Of a stretch of 64,000 nt of DNA, positions 53,265-62,358 are shown one piece after another. How positions within the stretch are numbered: position 1 is the stretch's first letter; each line of letters starts with the position of its first letter. The notes under the pieces were generated by a model. The model was given only the letters and a program-made list of their open reading frames with translations. It was not told the origin of the DNA and ran no database searches. The stretch is from Fictibacillus fluitans. GTDB taxonomy: Bacteria > Bacillota > Bacilli > Bacillales > Fictibacillaceae. The stretch is from the NCBI RefSeq assembly GCF_030418125.1, contig NZ_JAUHTR010000011.1:60830-124829 (forward strand). The letters run 5' to 3'. A program made the translations under genes and the position numbers.

Positions 53265-53299
53265 TGTATTATTGGACCGGGGTTTTGTAAAATAATACA
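53265..53299. promoter_or_regulatory. 9-bp inverted repeat upstream of the kinase gene
   Basis: TGTATTATT / AATAATACA, perfect, with a 17-nt spacer that contains CCGGGG. It lies about 85 bp upstream of the kinase start. No U tract follows, so an operator or promoter-linked dyad is more likely than a terminator. Confidence 0.45.
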
Positions 53300-53381
53300 T
53301 GAAGTACTAGATTCATGGTTTATGATTGCCGGCATTGGCAATTCAATAGCCTGATGGTCTCAGGGATAGGAGTTTGGCATT

Positions 53382-56021
53382 ATGAGTTTTCAGCCGGAAG
53401 TTGGCGAAAGCATTCGCCTGTTTGGAAGGAGATATACGTTTCCCAAGCACCCCGCCGTCGTGGGAATTGATATTCCTTACGGACAGGAAGGGCGCCAGGG
53501 TACGGTCTACCAGATTAAAGAAGAGAATACGAGAACTAAAGCGGCGCTGAAGGTGTTCAGGGACCGTTTTAAAAATAAGAATCAAGTCCGGCTTTCCGAA
53601 CAGCTTAAAAACTATTCGTCCTTTTACGGGCTCTCTGCCTGCCTGCGCTCGGTCATCGAGGAAGAGGAGCATGCTAGATTGGTCAGCCAGTATGGCGATT
53701 TGAGTTACGCCTTGATCATGCCATGGATTGATGGCCCTACCTGGGCCGATATTCTGATGGAAGAGCAGGCATTGTCCAAGGATACCTGTCTCCGCATCGC
53801 CTGCATGATGGCTTTCCTTTTAAAAAAGCTGGAGGGGGCTGGGGTGGCGCACTGCGATTTGTCGTCAAGCAATGTGATGCTGCCGTTTCTGCAGGAAAGT
53901 GCCCGGCCCATTTTTGCCGATATTGAACTGATTGATATCGAGGAGCTGTACGCACCGGAACTGGACGAGCCAAAAGCTCTGCCGGGAGGATCGCCCGGGT
54001 ATGCCGCCAACTATGTGAAGGACGGTATCTGGTCAAAGGAAGCCGACCGTTTTGCCGGAGCGGTATTGATCGCAGAAATGGTCTCCTGGCATGAGGATGA
54101 GGTACGTAGCCTGAAAGCCGATGACTTCAGTTATTTTGATACATATGAGATGCAAAGTGAGAGTGAACGCTACAAAAAGCTTAAAGATGTTGTCGGAAAG
54201 ACACTGGGTGAAAAGGGTGAGGCGCTGTTCGAACAAGCCTGGAAGAGTAATAGCTTGCAAGAATGCCCGTCTTTTTCCCAGTGGTATGAAGCATTTCCCG
54301 ATAGTGTGAAAAGCTTCGTCATGAACAGCCATAAAAGGTATATGGCTTCGAAAAAACCTTCCGTGCCGCCCGGATCCATGAGCCTGGACATTTTACTGCA
54401 GATCGCCGCAGCGTTTGAAGGACTCGGCAACAAAAAAGCGGCGCACAGTGAGTACCAGTACATCATGCAGCAGTTCCCCGAACAAAAGGCGGTCGTTGAA
54501 GAGCTGCAGATGCTGCTGAGCGACACGGAAGAAAACAGCCGTCCGGAGCTGGTTCCGTCACATTATCTGGAGGCCGCCCAGCATTTTGAAAAACTCCGGG
54601 ACTGGAATACCGCCCTTATTTTTTATACGCGATGCACCCAGCTGCCTTCGGTTGATTTTACAACCAAGGAAGAGCTGTCGATTATTATCGAGGAGATTCA
54701 AAATCAGATCAGGGCAGAAGCGGAGCAGCAGTCTACAGCAGAAAAACTGAAGCTGATTGCCAGAGAACGGGAACAGGCAACAGCCGCTGCGCTTGCTGAG
54801 CCGCTTGAAGCGAAAAAGGCGGAAGTGCGGAAATTCAACGGAAAGGTGTTCTTTTCCCGCCATTGGAAATGGATGGCCGGAACCGTTGCGGCCATCTGCC
54901 TGGGCATAGGGCTGTATTATCTGTACGAGGCAGCTCAGGAGAAGAAATGGCACGATTACATACAGCAGGGAACCGAGGCGTTTTCTGAACGGAAGTATGG
55001 CGAGGCGGAACAGTATATTCAAAAAGCGATCGATAAAAGGCCGACTGAAGACCTTTACACGAAATTGGCAACGATTTATATCAGCCAGGGACAGAACCAG
55101 CAGGCCATTCAGTATATGAATGACCTGAAATTCAAGAAGGAACTGTCTTCAACGAATACAGAAGCCGACTATCTGATGGGCCGCGCCTATTTTTTGGAAA
55201 AAGATTACAATGCTGCTATTCCTTATTATACGGCCGCCTACAAGGACAAAAAGAATAAATATCACCAGGACGCCATCCGTGATCTGGTTGTCAGCTATGC
55301 GTCCATCAACCAGCTGAAAAAAGCTAATGCACTGGTGGAAGAGCTCCAGGGCAAGGACAGCCAGTCAAAAGCCTTTGCTGCGTATTTAAAAGGAGATCTG
55401 GCCACCAGGCAGGGGAAGAGCACGGAAGCGGTTGATTTCTTTGAACAGTCGGTGGATTTGGCTCCTGCGAACAAGAAGTACGCCAAGAAGCTCGTTGAGG
55501 CCTACATCACCAACAACAAGACGAACCAGACGAACGACGCTACCAAAGTGAAAACCTATGAAAATGCGATTACACTGGCGAACGGGCTGCTTCGTGACGA
55601 TTATACCAATATCGATTACCTGAACATGACCGGCCAGCTTTACTATGAATACGGATTGTACGCAGAAGATAAAAAACAAAAGGCAAAAAGCCAAAACTTA
55701 TATAAAGAAGCTTTGAATTCCTACAACCAGGTGATCGGCCTGGGAATCCAGGAGAAAACGACCATTCTCAATACCGGCATCCTGTACGAAAAAGTCGGGG
55801 ACAAAGCCAAAGCCGAGAAGACATACAAGCGAGTCATCAAGCAGAATCCGATCTACGGCCACGCGTATTTTGTGTACGGAATGTTTCAGATAAAAGAAAA
55901 GAACTACAAAAAAGCATTGCCGCTGCTGAAAAAGGTGATTCAAATCAACGAGGATGCAACCGATGTAAGTCTTGCAAAGCAGCGCATCAAAGAAATGAAA
56001 TCGAAAAAGGTTTTGATCTAG
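53382..56021 (+). CDS. Transmembrane Ser/Thr-kinase-like protein with TPR outer domain
   Basis: 879 residues. Kinase domain (about 10-290): Gly-rich loop GQEGRQGTV, Lys57 in ALKVF, catalytic loop HCDLSSSN (157-164) with both Asp and Asn kept, and DIE in place of DFG (180-182). A cytosolic TPR-like stretch follows (about 330-470), one membrane helix (about 496-518), and a 360-residue outer part of TPR-like repeats. EssB/YukC of type VII systems is also a kinase-fold protein with one membrane helix, but is about 440 residues and a pseudokinase. This may be the locus equivalent, with a possibly active kinase. ATAGGAG before the ATG. Confidence 0.85.
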   Translation: MSFQPEVGESIRLFGRRYTFPKHPAVVGIDIPYGQEGRQGTVYQIKEENTRTKAALKVFRDRFKNKNQVRLSEQLKNYSSFYGLSACLRSVIEEEEHARLVSQYGDLSYALIMPWIDGPTWADILMEEQALSKDTCLRIACMMAFLLKKLEGAGVAHCDLSSSNVMLPFLQESARPIFADIELIDIEELYAPELDEPKALPGGSPGYAANYVKDGIWSKEADRFAGAVLIAEMVSWHEDEVRSLKADDFSYFDTYEMQSESERYKKLKDVVGKTLGEKGEALFEQAWKSNSLQECPSFSQWYEAFPDSVKSFVMNSHKRYMASKKPSVPPGSMSLDILLQIAAAFEGLGNKKAAHSEYQYIMQQFPEQKAVVEELQMLLSDTEENSRPELVPSHYLEAAQHFEKLRDWNTALIFYTRCTQLPSVDFTTKEELSIIIEEIQNQIRAEAEQQSTAEKLKLIAREREQATAAALAEPLEAKKAEVRKFNGKVFFSRHWKWMAGTVAAICLGIGLYYLYEAAQEKKWHDYIQQGTEAFSERKYGEAEQYIQKAIDKRPTEDLYTKLATIYISQGQNQQAIQYMNDLKFKKELSSTNTEADYLMGRAYFLEKDYNAAIPYYTAAYKDKKNKYHQDAIRDLVVSYASINQLKKANALVEELQGKDSQSKAFAAYLKGDLATRQGKSTEAVDFFEQSVDLAPANKKYAKKLVEAYITNNKTNQTNDATKVKTYENAITLANGLLRDDYTNIDYLNMTGQLYYEYGLYAEDKKQKAKSQNLYKEALNSYNQVIGLGIQEKTTILNTGILYEKVGDKAKAEKTYKRVIKQNPIYGHAYFVYGMFQIKEKNYKKALPLLKKVIQINEDATDVSLAKQRIKEMKSKKVLI

Positions 56022-56032
56022 GGAGGACAACC

Positions 56033-58861
56033 ATGGCAGACCAGGAAAATGAAAGTTTCTTCAGCCCGAAAGCGAAGAAGGTGATGCTGACATCTTCTGC
56101 CGCCCTGCTTGTGGCGCTTGCCGGTACTGGAACGTATTACTGGCAAACCCAAAAGACAGAGACAGCCAGCGTGGAAACCACAAAATCAGAAAAGAACAAG
56201 GGTAAACCAGCCAAAGACATCACACTCAACACCGATGACAACCAGGTTAAGGACGACAGGGACAACCAGCCTAAAAGGCGGGCAGCAGAAATTTCCCCGG
56301 ATAACACCGGTGACGATTTCGCCTTGACAGATGACAGCGACAGCCCGGTATACCTTGTGGATGCATCAGATCCGGACCATCCGATAACACCAATTAATGT
56401 GGATTCGGATAAGGTTGTTATTCCGTTGCCAAAACCGGAAATCCCTAAAGCGGATCCACCAATTTTAGGATTGCCTGATCGGGGAGAGGAGGGTAATCAA
56501 GGGAACCAGGGAGATGATATGCTTCCCCCAGAGGATGGAAACACCACCCCTGATGACGGAACGACACTTCCTGGTGATGGAACAACCCTCCCTGACAATG
56601 GCGATCCGACAGAGCCAGGAACACCAACTGACCCAGGCACCCCAACAGAGCCAGGAACACCAACTGATCCAGGCACCCCAACAGATCCAGGAACGCCAAC
56701 TGACCCAGGTACCCCGACTGATCCAGGCAACGGCGGTGGGGATAACCCGGACAATCCAGGAGATGAAGACCCGGGGAGCCAGCTTCCGGATGTGGCCCTT
56801 GTGGTGCCTGAGTCGTTATACGACCGTTTAACCAGCTATAGCGAGAGCAATGATTTTTATAATGTAATGTACTATGGAAAAAAAGAAATAAATTCAGACA
56901 GTGATAGATATGCTGACCTTGTGGCTATGGTGGTCGATGCCGCGGCTGATGCCAAAACAAAAGCGTTTGAGGATCAGTTCATGACATCAGACAGCTTGAC
57001 GAGTCTGCAGATGATTACAGGGCTGGATTATGAAAGTGAAGAGCTGGCAAAAATGAAGGAAGAGATCAGGGCCGAACTGTTTTCCAAGTTTGCAGAGCAG
57101 GAAATCTCTATTTATTTAAGCAAGCCGGCTGATCATGGAGAGCCGGATCAGCCTCAGCCAATGGATGCGGAAAAAGCCCAGCAGGTTCTATACTATGTCG
57201 GCAAGTACAATGCCCAAAACCCTGGCAAGGACCTGAATCCGAGTGAATACAGCGAGGCGGACCGCATTGTAATGGAAGCCGCACAAAAGGAACAGGCGAA
57301 TAATTTGGCGGCTGCATTAAACAAATATCAAATGCTCGCACAGTTCTCTCCGACCTTTGGCGAAAGCGCCAAGAACCTGAAGGATGGATTGATGGCGGAG
57401 CAGGTAGAAAAAGCAAGAGCAGGCCTTGAGCCAAGAGAGCCGGGGCAATATGAACCGCTACCGGAAGGCAAGGAGCTTGAAACCCTCGAAAAGTTGCTTG
57501 AGGAGGGGGAATATGCTCAGGTCATTGAACAGGGCAGTCCGTTAGTCGGTACAGATTTCCCGTTGTTTGGCCGTTATAAGAAAGTGGTTAAAGATGCAAG
57601 TGAAGGGCTATTGAATCAAACCGACCTTCTTGCGAGCAATCCTGAAACCTATACAGAGAAGAAGGATGACATTATTAACAATTACCGGATCCTCACAGAG
57701 GTATCCAATGTCCCTGAGGATGAAGATCAGCAGGCGGAGTCCCATTTAAATGTCTACCTCTTAATGCAGCAGGCGGTGAATACAGCATCACAAGAAGGTG
57801 CTTCCATTGATGATTGGAGTGAAGCCGTCATCGTGGCATCAGATTCTGTTGAGAGATGGGAAACAAATGCATTTTCCGGAAAGCTGAATGAACTGGCAAA
57901 TCAGCTGTTATCTTCGGTAAAAGATCTGGATGATGTGAAAAAAGAAGAAAATGTCTATGAGCTGCTAAGCACTACTCCTCATGTACGGGATGATGTGACA
58001 AAAACGGCCTTTGACCGCAAGAAGGCTCTAGCTTATTCAAGAAAAGCTGCAGAGCTGCAAGATGCAGGACATCATGAGGAAGCGATTTTCTATGCCAGCG
58101 AATCCAGCCAGTTGTACGATAAAGCGGGACTGAACTCAGATACACTTCGCGACGCTGCGGATGCTTTGTTTGAGCAGCATCCATCAGGAAGCTTTGAAGA
58201 CTTGAAAAAAGTTTATCGCACGATTGCGAGCGCAAACGGTATGCCGGATGATCAAAAAAACAAAGCAGTAGCAAGGCAGGAAGCTATCGATCATTATCAA
58301 AAAGCAAAGACTTTCACGGCGAATGACCGTGATAAAGCAGTTTTTTATTTTGATAAAGCGGCCGACAGCCAATGGATGGCTCCTTTAGTGGATGAACAAC
58401 TCCAAAATGAGGCCACCCGATTGTTGAACGGGGCAGACACATTAAAAGCCACAGGTAAAGACGATGACCTCAAAACGGCCGTTCGATACTACAAAACGCT
58501 GCTCATCACAAAGCACGTGAATCAAAGCACAAAAGATAAAGCACAAGCTGCTATTGATGAACTGAAGAAGAAATCAACTCCAGTTTCAGATCCTAATGAG
58601 AATCAAGACAAAAAGCCAGAGCAGAAACCAGAAAAACGTTCTGAGCCGAATAAAGAAGCAGAGAAACCGCAAGAGGAGGATCAGAAGGAAACCTCTGAAA
58701 CACCAAAAGCGGAGCCTTCTCCACCTGAAACACCTCAAACAGAAACACCAAAAGAAGAGGTGTCAGAGGAAGAAGCGCCAGCTGCGGATACAACAGAAAG
58801 TGCTCCGGCTGAAGAGGAAGCCCCTCTGCCAGAGTCTCAACAAGCGGTACCACAAATTTAA
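56033..58861 (+). CDS. Large single-pass membrane protein with Pro/Thr stalk and TPR-like repeats
   Basis: 942 residues. Short cytosolic N-terminus, one membrane helix (about 17-36), an acidic low-complexity region, a stalk of seven PTxPGT hexapeptides (about 192-233), then a helical TPR-like region (about 255-850) and a Glu/Pro-rich tail. It starts 11 bp after the kinase gene (GGGAGGAC upstream), so the two are co-expressed and both expose TPR-type domains outside the cell. No EsaA/YueB similarity is evident, though a wall-spanning role like that of YueB would fit. Function unknown. Confidence 0.8.
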   Translation: MADQENESFFSPKAKKVMLTSSAALLVALAGTGTYYWQTQKTETASVETTKSEKNKGKPAKDITLNTDDNQVKDDRDNQPKRRAAEISPDNTGDDFALTDDSDSPVYLVDASDPDHPITPINVDSDKVVIPLPKPEIPKADPPILGLPDRGEEGNQGNQGDDMLPPEDGNTTPDDGTTLPGDGTTLPDNGDPTEPGTPTDPGTPTEPGTPTDPGTPTDPGTPTDPGTPTDPGNGGGDNPDNPGDEDPGSQLPDVALVVPESLYDRLTSYSESNDFYNVMYYGKKEINSDSDRYADLVAMVVDAAADAKTKAFEDQFMTSDSLTSLQMITGLDYESEELAKMKEEIRAELFSKFAEQEISIYLSKPADHGEPDQPQPMDAEKAQQVLYYVGKYNAQNPGKDLNPSEYSEADRIVMEAAQKEQANNLAAALNKYQMLAQFSPTFGESAKNLKDGLMAEQVEKARAGLEPREPGQYEPLPEGKELETLEKLLEEGEYAQVIEQGSPLVGTDFPLFGRYKKVVKDASEGLLNQTDLLASNPETYTEKKDDIINNYRILTEVSNVPEDEDQQAESHLNVYLLMQQAVNTASQEGASIDDWSEAVIVASDSVERWETNAFSGKLNELANQLLSSVKDLDDVKKEENVYELLSTTPHVRDDVTKTAFDRKKALAYSRKAAELQDAGHHEEAIFYASESSQLYDKAGLNSDTLRDAADALFEQHPSGSFEDLKKVYRTIASANGMPDDQKNKAVARQEAIDHYQKAKTFTANDRDKAVFYFDKAADSQWMAPLVDEQLQNEATRLLNGADTLKATGKDDDLKTAVRYYKTLLITKHVNQSTKDKAQAAIDELKKKSTPVSDPNENQDKKPEQKPEKRSEPNKEAEKPQEEDQKETSETPKAEPSPPETPQTETPKEEVSEEEAPAADTTESAPAEEEAPLPESQQAVPQI
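56606..56731 (+). repeat. Seven in-frame 18-bp repeats coding PTxPGT
   Basis: Tandem 18-bp units (consensus CCAACTGACCCAGGCACC) within the 942-residue protein; D and E alternate at the third codon. Such arrays vary easily in copy number. Confidence 0.85.
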
Positions 58862-58864
58862 CGC

Positions 58865-58901
58865 AAAAAAGCAGCAGGGCCACAAAGGTCCTGCTGCTTT
58901 T
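58865..58901. terminator. Terminator at the end of the type VII locus
   Basis: AAAAAGCAGCAGG / CCTGCTGCTTTT stem; T run on both strands, also serving the convergent small gene. Confidence 0.9.
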
Positions 58902-58914
58902 CTATTTTTATGTA

Positions 58915-59145
58915 TCAGTCACAAAGGTCAAAATCACAGCAATCCAGGCTATTGGATTTTTTGCCTGACAGCTTTTTTCGGTTTTTTGCTTTTTTGGAAT
59001 AAAGGTAATAAGTGCCCGCACTGATCATCGACCCTGAACCGATCAGGGAAACGCCGGCGATCACATTCCCAATTGCCAGCACCTGAACGCCCGCAATGAT
59101 TAAGCTTAATAATGCCACAAGCTGAAGAATAAACATTTTAACCAT
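58915..59145 (-). CDS. Small membrane protein with Cys-rich tail
   Basis: 76 residues. Two hydrophobic helices (about 4-26 and 29-48), a strongly basic segment (KKAKNRKKLSGKKSN) and an acidic Cys end CCDFDLCD. AAAGGAAAGG lies just upstream of the start (59145 or 59136). No family recognised. Last gene of the minus-strand EcsC/DUF2085 group. Confidence 0.6.
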   Translation of the reverse strand: MVKMFILQLVALLSLIIAGVQVLAIGNVIAGVSLIGSGSMISAGTYYLYSKKAKNRKKLSGKKSNSLDCCDFDLCD

Positions 59146-59160
59146 CCTTTCCTTTAAAAG

Positions 59161-59496
59161 TTAACTGAGTGCATTGCTCAGCCAGTCAGCCATAAGCCAT
59201 ATGAAAAGGCACTGTCCGATTCCGCTCATGGATCCGGTTATAACTCTAAGTATATTGTTGCTGCTCCGCCATTTCCATTTTTGTGACAGACCATCTGCCA
59301 GCATGGGAAGCTGCAGAAGGAGTGCAATCGCAAGGCTGTGCCACTGCGGAACAAAGTAGAGAAAAGGAAGCAGAAGGTAGGAGCTGTATAGTGCGGTGCA
59401 ACGGGCACACAGGGCCATCGGTTTTCCGTTTACTTTCAAACAGCGTTCCGGCTTCCGGTGGCATGGAACGATAGCAAGAAGTTCTTCCTTACTCAT
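59161..59496 (-). CDS. DUF2085 membrane protein
   Basis: 111 residues. The N-terminal CHRKPERC followed by PMALCARCTALYSSY is the DUF2085 signature (conserved Cys/His pairs, perhaps metal-binding), with about three membrane helices behind it. It overlaps the upstream EcsC-family gene by 8 bp. Function unknown. Confidence 0.8.
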   Translation of the reverse strand: MSKEELLAIVPCHRKPERCLKVNGKPMALCARCTALYSSYLLLPFLYFVPQWHSLAIALLLQLPMLADGLSQKWKWRSSNNILRVITGSMSGIGQCLFIWLMADWLSNALS

Positions 59497-60370
59497 CCTT
59501 TGTTTCCTGCTGAAACTGATGGATTCGTTCCAGGATCCTGCGCTTTCTGTAGAGCATCATACCTGTCTCTGCCACTTCATCAATGGTGGACTTGTTGATA
59601 AAGGCCCCGAAGACGATGCCGGCTACAGGAACCATTTGAAAAAGTTTTTTCCATCCAAAGTTGTCGCGGTAGGCAGCGATAACTTCACGCCAGCCCTGCA
59701 GCTGGGAGATGGCCTGGCGGTTCCGTTCGGCATCCGTCATGGATAATTGTTCTAAAATCGCACGTTTTCCTACATAATCCGAAGAGGCAAATTGCAGGCA
59801 TTTGATGATGAAGATCCGTTCCTCTTTGCTGTTGGGATTATAGCCATACGAAATCGCAATCTCCTGAAGGGTTTTCAGTGACAGTCCGAGAATGATAGGA
59901 ATATCGATTCCTAACGTAAACAATCCGCCAACTCCGGTTGTGGCCCCTTGTACGGTGGCCATTTTCGTCCGGCTCCTTTTAAAATGAGACGCAGTCTGGT
60001 CCATGGCGCCAAGTGGGAGCTTTGCTATGTCACCTGCACTGAAGTCTTCGGGCAGCCCGCCGTTTTCCCTAAACTTTTTTATGATCGATTTCTCACTGAC
60101 CAGGTATTTTCCGCCGGTATGAACATAGCTTCCGATCTCATCAACAATTTGAAGTGCCTTGTCCTGCAAAAATTTAGGGGTGATTTTATCGAGAAGTTTA
60201 AAAGGGATCCGCCCAAGCTTTTCCCAAAACCATAAATCCTTTTGATCCTTTTCCCATTTCTCGACGCTTTTCAGTTCCTTTTGTAAAAATTTTAGAGATT
60301 CGATCGTTAACACTCCTTCGTAACCTGCACCATTGTAGGGTCCTATTTTTATTTTAATATGTTTAGTCAT
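59489..60370 (-). CDS. EcsC-family protein
   Basis: 293 residues. EcsC domain (about 60-285) with blocks DKALQIVDEIGSYVHTGGKY, ATTGVGGLFTLGIDIPIIL (hydrophobic hairpin) and the C-terminal VPVAGIVFGAFINKSTIDEVAE. Named after B. subtilis EcsC, but it is not next to an EcsAB transporter here. Probably peripheral or partly membrane-inserted. First gene of the operon with DUF2085. Confidence 0.82.
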   Translation of the reverse strand: MTKHIKIKIGPYNGAGYEGVLTIESLKFLQKELKSVEKWEKDQKDLWFWEKLGRIPFKLLDKITPKFLQDKALQIVDEIGSYVHTGGKYLVSEKSIIKKFRENGGLPEDFSAGDIAKLPLGAMDQTASHFKRSRTKMATVQGATTGVGGLFTLGIDIPIILGLSLKTLQEIAISYGYNPNSKEERIFIIKCLQFASSDYVGKRAILEQLSMTDAERNRQAISQLQGWREVIAAYRDNFGWKKLFQMVPVAGIVFGAFINKSTIDEVAETGMMLYRKRRILERIHQFQQETKDE

Positions 60371-60588
60371 ACGTGAAAAGCGGAGAAGAGATTCACAATT
60401 TAGTTTAACAGCAATTTGGCAGCGGGTATTAATTGGAAATGAGAACCAGTGAGAAAGCTGTCATACAAGCAGATGGCGGCCGATAAAGTAATAGGAGGAA
60501 AAATAGACGAGTCCTATACAATGAATACGATTAGCCACCAACCTGTAAATACCTTAAAATAGAGGTAGTACAGTAAGGAGTGAAACCA

Positions 60589-62253
60589 ATGAGGAAAACC
60601 ATCCTCACTTTCATTCTTCCGTTTCTGCTCTTAAGCTTGCCGGGCTGCAGTTTATTGGACACAGGCAGCCCCACTGAAGAAAAAGACATAGCAGGCAATG
60701 ACCTTACGAAAGCGGCGGAGAAGAATAATGAGACAGCCGATTTAAAACGTCTGGAGCTCAGCGGCTACAGCCGAAGGGTCGGCGCCACGCTTACCAGCCC
60801 GGAATACAAAGAATTTAGTGTGAATTCTTCCTTTATGGTTTCGGGAACGGTCAAGAACACCGGGCGTTTAAAATCAAAATATGCACTGATTTCGATTCGC
60901 AGCGATAAAGACGGAAGCAACTTTAAATACTTGGCACCCATCGAAAACGGCCGGTTCAAGCAAAAAGTCCAGCTGTTTAACGGGAAAGGCAAGTATGATG
61001 TGAAGGTTAGCCTTCCGAGCGACGAAAGTAAGGATTACTATTATGATTTGGCTCAAATGAACGTAACCAACGTGAACCCTGAAATGAAACGCGATGTGCT
61101 GTATACGCAAAATGCATATCAGCAGAATTTAAAGCTCAATTCTTCCATTGAAGGATACATGAAGAAAGAAGGAAATGTGGATATCAAGGGATCCATCGGC
61201 GGGGGGAAGGCAAAGGACCTGCTGGTGGAAATGTCCAAAGGAACTCAGGTCACCAAAATTATGGTGCCTGTTGAGAATGGACACTTTGATACCCAGGTGC
61301 CCCTTTATTTTGGGGAAGGTGTTCATACCCTGAAAGTGATGACGCCTGCATCCAACATGGCCAATTATTATAATGAGGCGGCTGAACTGAAGGTAGATAA
61401 CACATCAGACACGGTTTCCCAGCCGATCGAGTTTTCAAAAGAATTCAGCGAGCGGGGATTTACACTGCAATCCCCGGCTGCAGGCGGGATGAAAACGGAT
61501 CTGGATTATGAACTTAAAGGTAAAATTGATCCGGAGGCTCCGTTTGCCAAAGACACAGACACCGTGTTTGTCCAGACCAAAAAGGGATCGCTTGAAGCCA
61601 TGTATGCGGTACCGGTGAAAGACTACACGTTTGATGGGAAGTTTTTTCTCCGGTTCGGTCCCGGAAAATATGATGTGAATGTGTTTGCGCCCGAAATTTC
61701 TTCGGCCAATACAAGCGTCCAGCATTTTGTGGGCATTGCCCATTTTACGATGGAGAACACCAATCAGAACGATGTCCGTTACAGCCTCCCATCAAAGGGG
61801 ATTCAATCGGATAATATGGAAATTGGCAGGCTGTCGGCTAAATTAATGGCCGGCCGGCACAATGACAAAGACAAAGCAAAAGCAGTATACGAGTACGTAG
61901 CGAAGAACATTCAATATGATGTCAATAAGCTTGATAAACGGTCCTTTGCTTTTGATGACAGTGCGCTTAAAACCCTTCATGAGAAAAAAGGAGTCTGTCA
62001 GGATTTTTCTTATCTGGCGATTGCGCTGCTGAGAGCAGGAGGCATGGAAGCGCGGATGGCCATCGGCTATGCCGGCCAGGACCATGCCTGGATTGAAACA
62101 AAGGTGAATGGCCGCTGGCTCACCATGGATCCGACCTGGGGTTCCGGCTATCTTCAAAACGGCCGGTTTGTCAGGAATTACACCTTAAAATATTTTGATC
62201 CGAAGCCCGAAGAGTTTAAGAAGTCACATACCAAGTCGGGAATTGAATACTAA
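60589..62253 (+). CDS. Transglutaminase-like lipoprotein
   Basis: 554 residues from ATG 60589 (AAGGAG 8 nt upstream; a GTG at 60580 overlaps that site). Signal peptide with lipobox LPGC at about residue 20. Three or four Ig-like beta repeats (about 50-390, each with a V.NG.F...V.L..G.G.Y.V pattern), then a transglutaminase domain (about 410-530) with catalytic Cys in GVCQDFSYLAI, His in DHAWIETKV and Asp in TMDPTWGSG. Surface-exposed, perhaps a wall-associated peptidase or cross-linker. Monocistronic. Confidence 0.87.
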   Translation: MRKTILTFILPFLLLSLPGCSLLDTGSPTEEKDIAGNDLTKAAEKNNETADLKRLELSGYSRRVGATLTSPEYKEFSVNSSFMVSGTVKNTGRLKSKYALISIRSDKDGSNFKYLAPIENGRFKQKVQLFNGKGKYDVKVSLPSDESKDYYYDLAQMNVTNVNPEMKRDVLYTQNAYQQNLKLNSSIEGYMKKEGNVDIKGSIGGGKAKDLLVEMSKGTQVTKIMVPVENGHFDTQVPLYFGEGVHTLKVMTPASNMANYYNEAAELKVDNTSDTVSQPIEFSKEFSERGFTLQSPAAGGMKTDLDYELKGKIDPEAPFAKDTDTVFVQTKKGSLEAMYAVPVKDYTFDGKFFLRFGPGKYDVNVFAPEISSANTSVQHFVGIAHFTMENTNQNDVRYSLPSKGIQSDNMEIGRLSAKLMAGRHNDKDKAKAVYEYVAKNIQYDVNKLDKRSFAFDDSALKTLHEKKGVCQDFSYLAIALLRAGGMEARMAIGYAGQDHAWIETKVNGRWLTMDPTWGSGYLQNGRFVRNYTLKYFDPKPEEFKKSHTKSGIEY

Positions 62254-62292
62254 GAAAGCCCTGGATATCAGATCTCAGGGCTTTCTTTATTT
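62253..62292 (+). terminator. Terminator of the transglutaminase gene
   Basis: AAGAAAGCCCTG / CAGGGCTTTCTT perfect 12-bp stem, 12-nt loop. Confidence 0.9.
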
Positions 62293-62358
62293 TTTAATAA
62301 CGAGTAGAGTAGGAATGTGAACTTAAGGGAAAATAAGGCGAGAAAGGTGTGAAGAACG

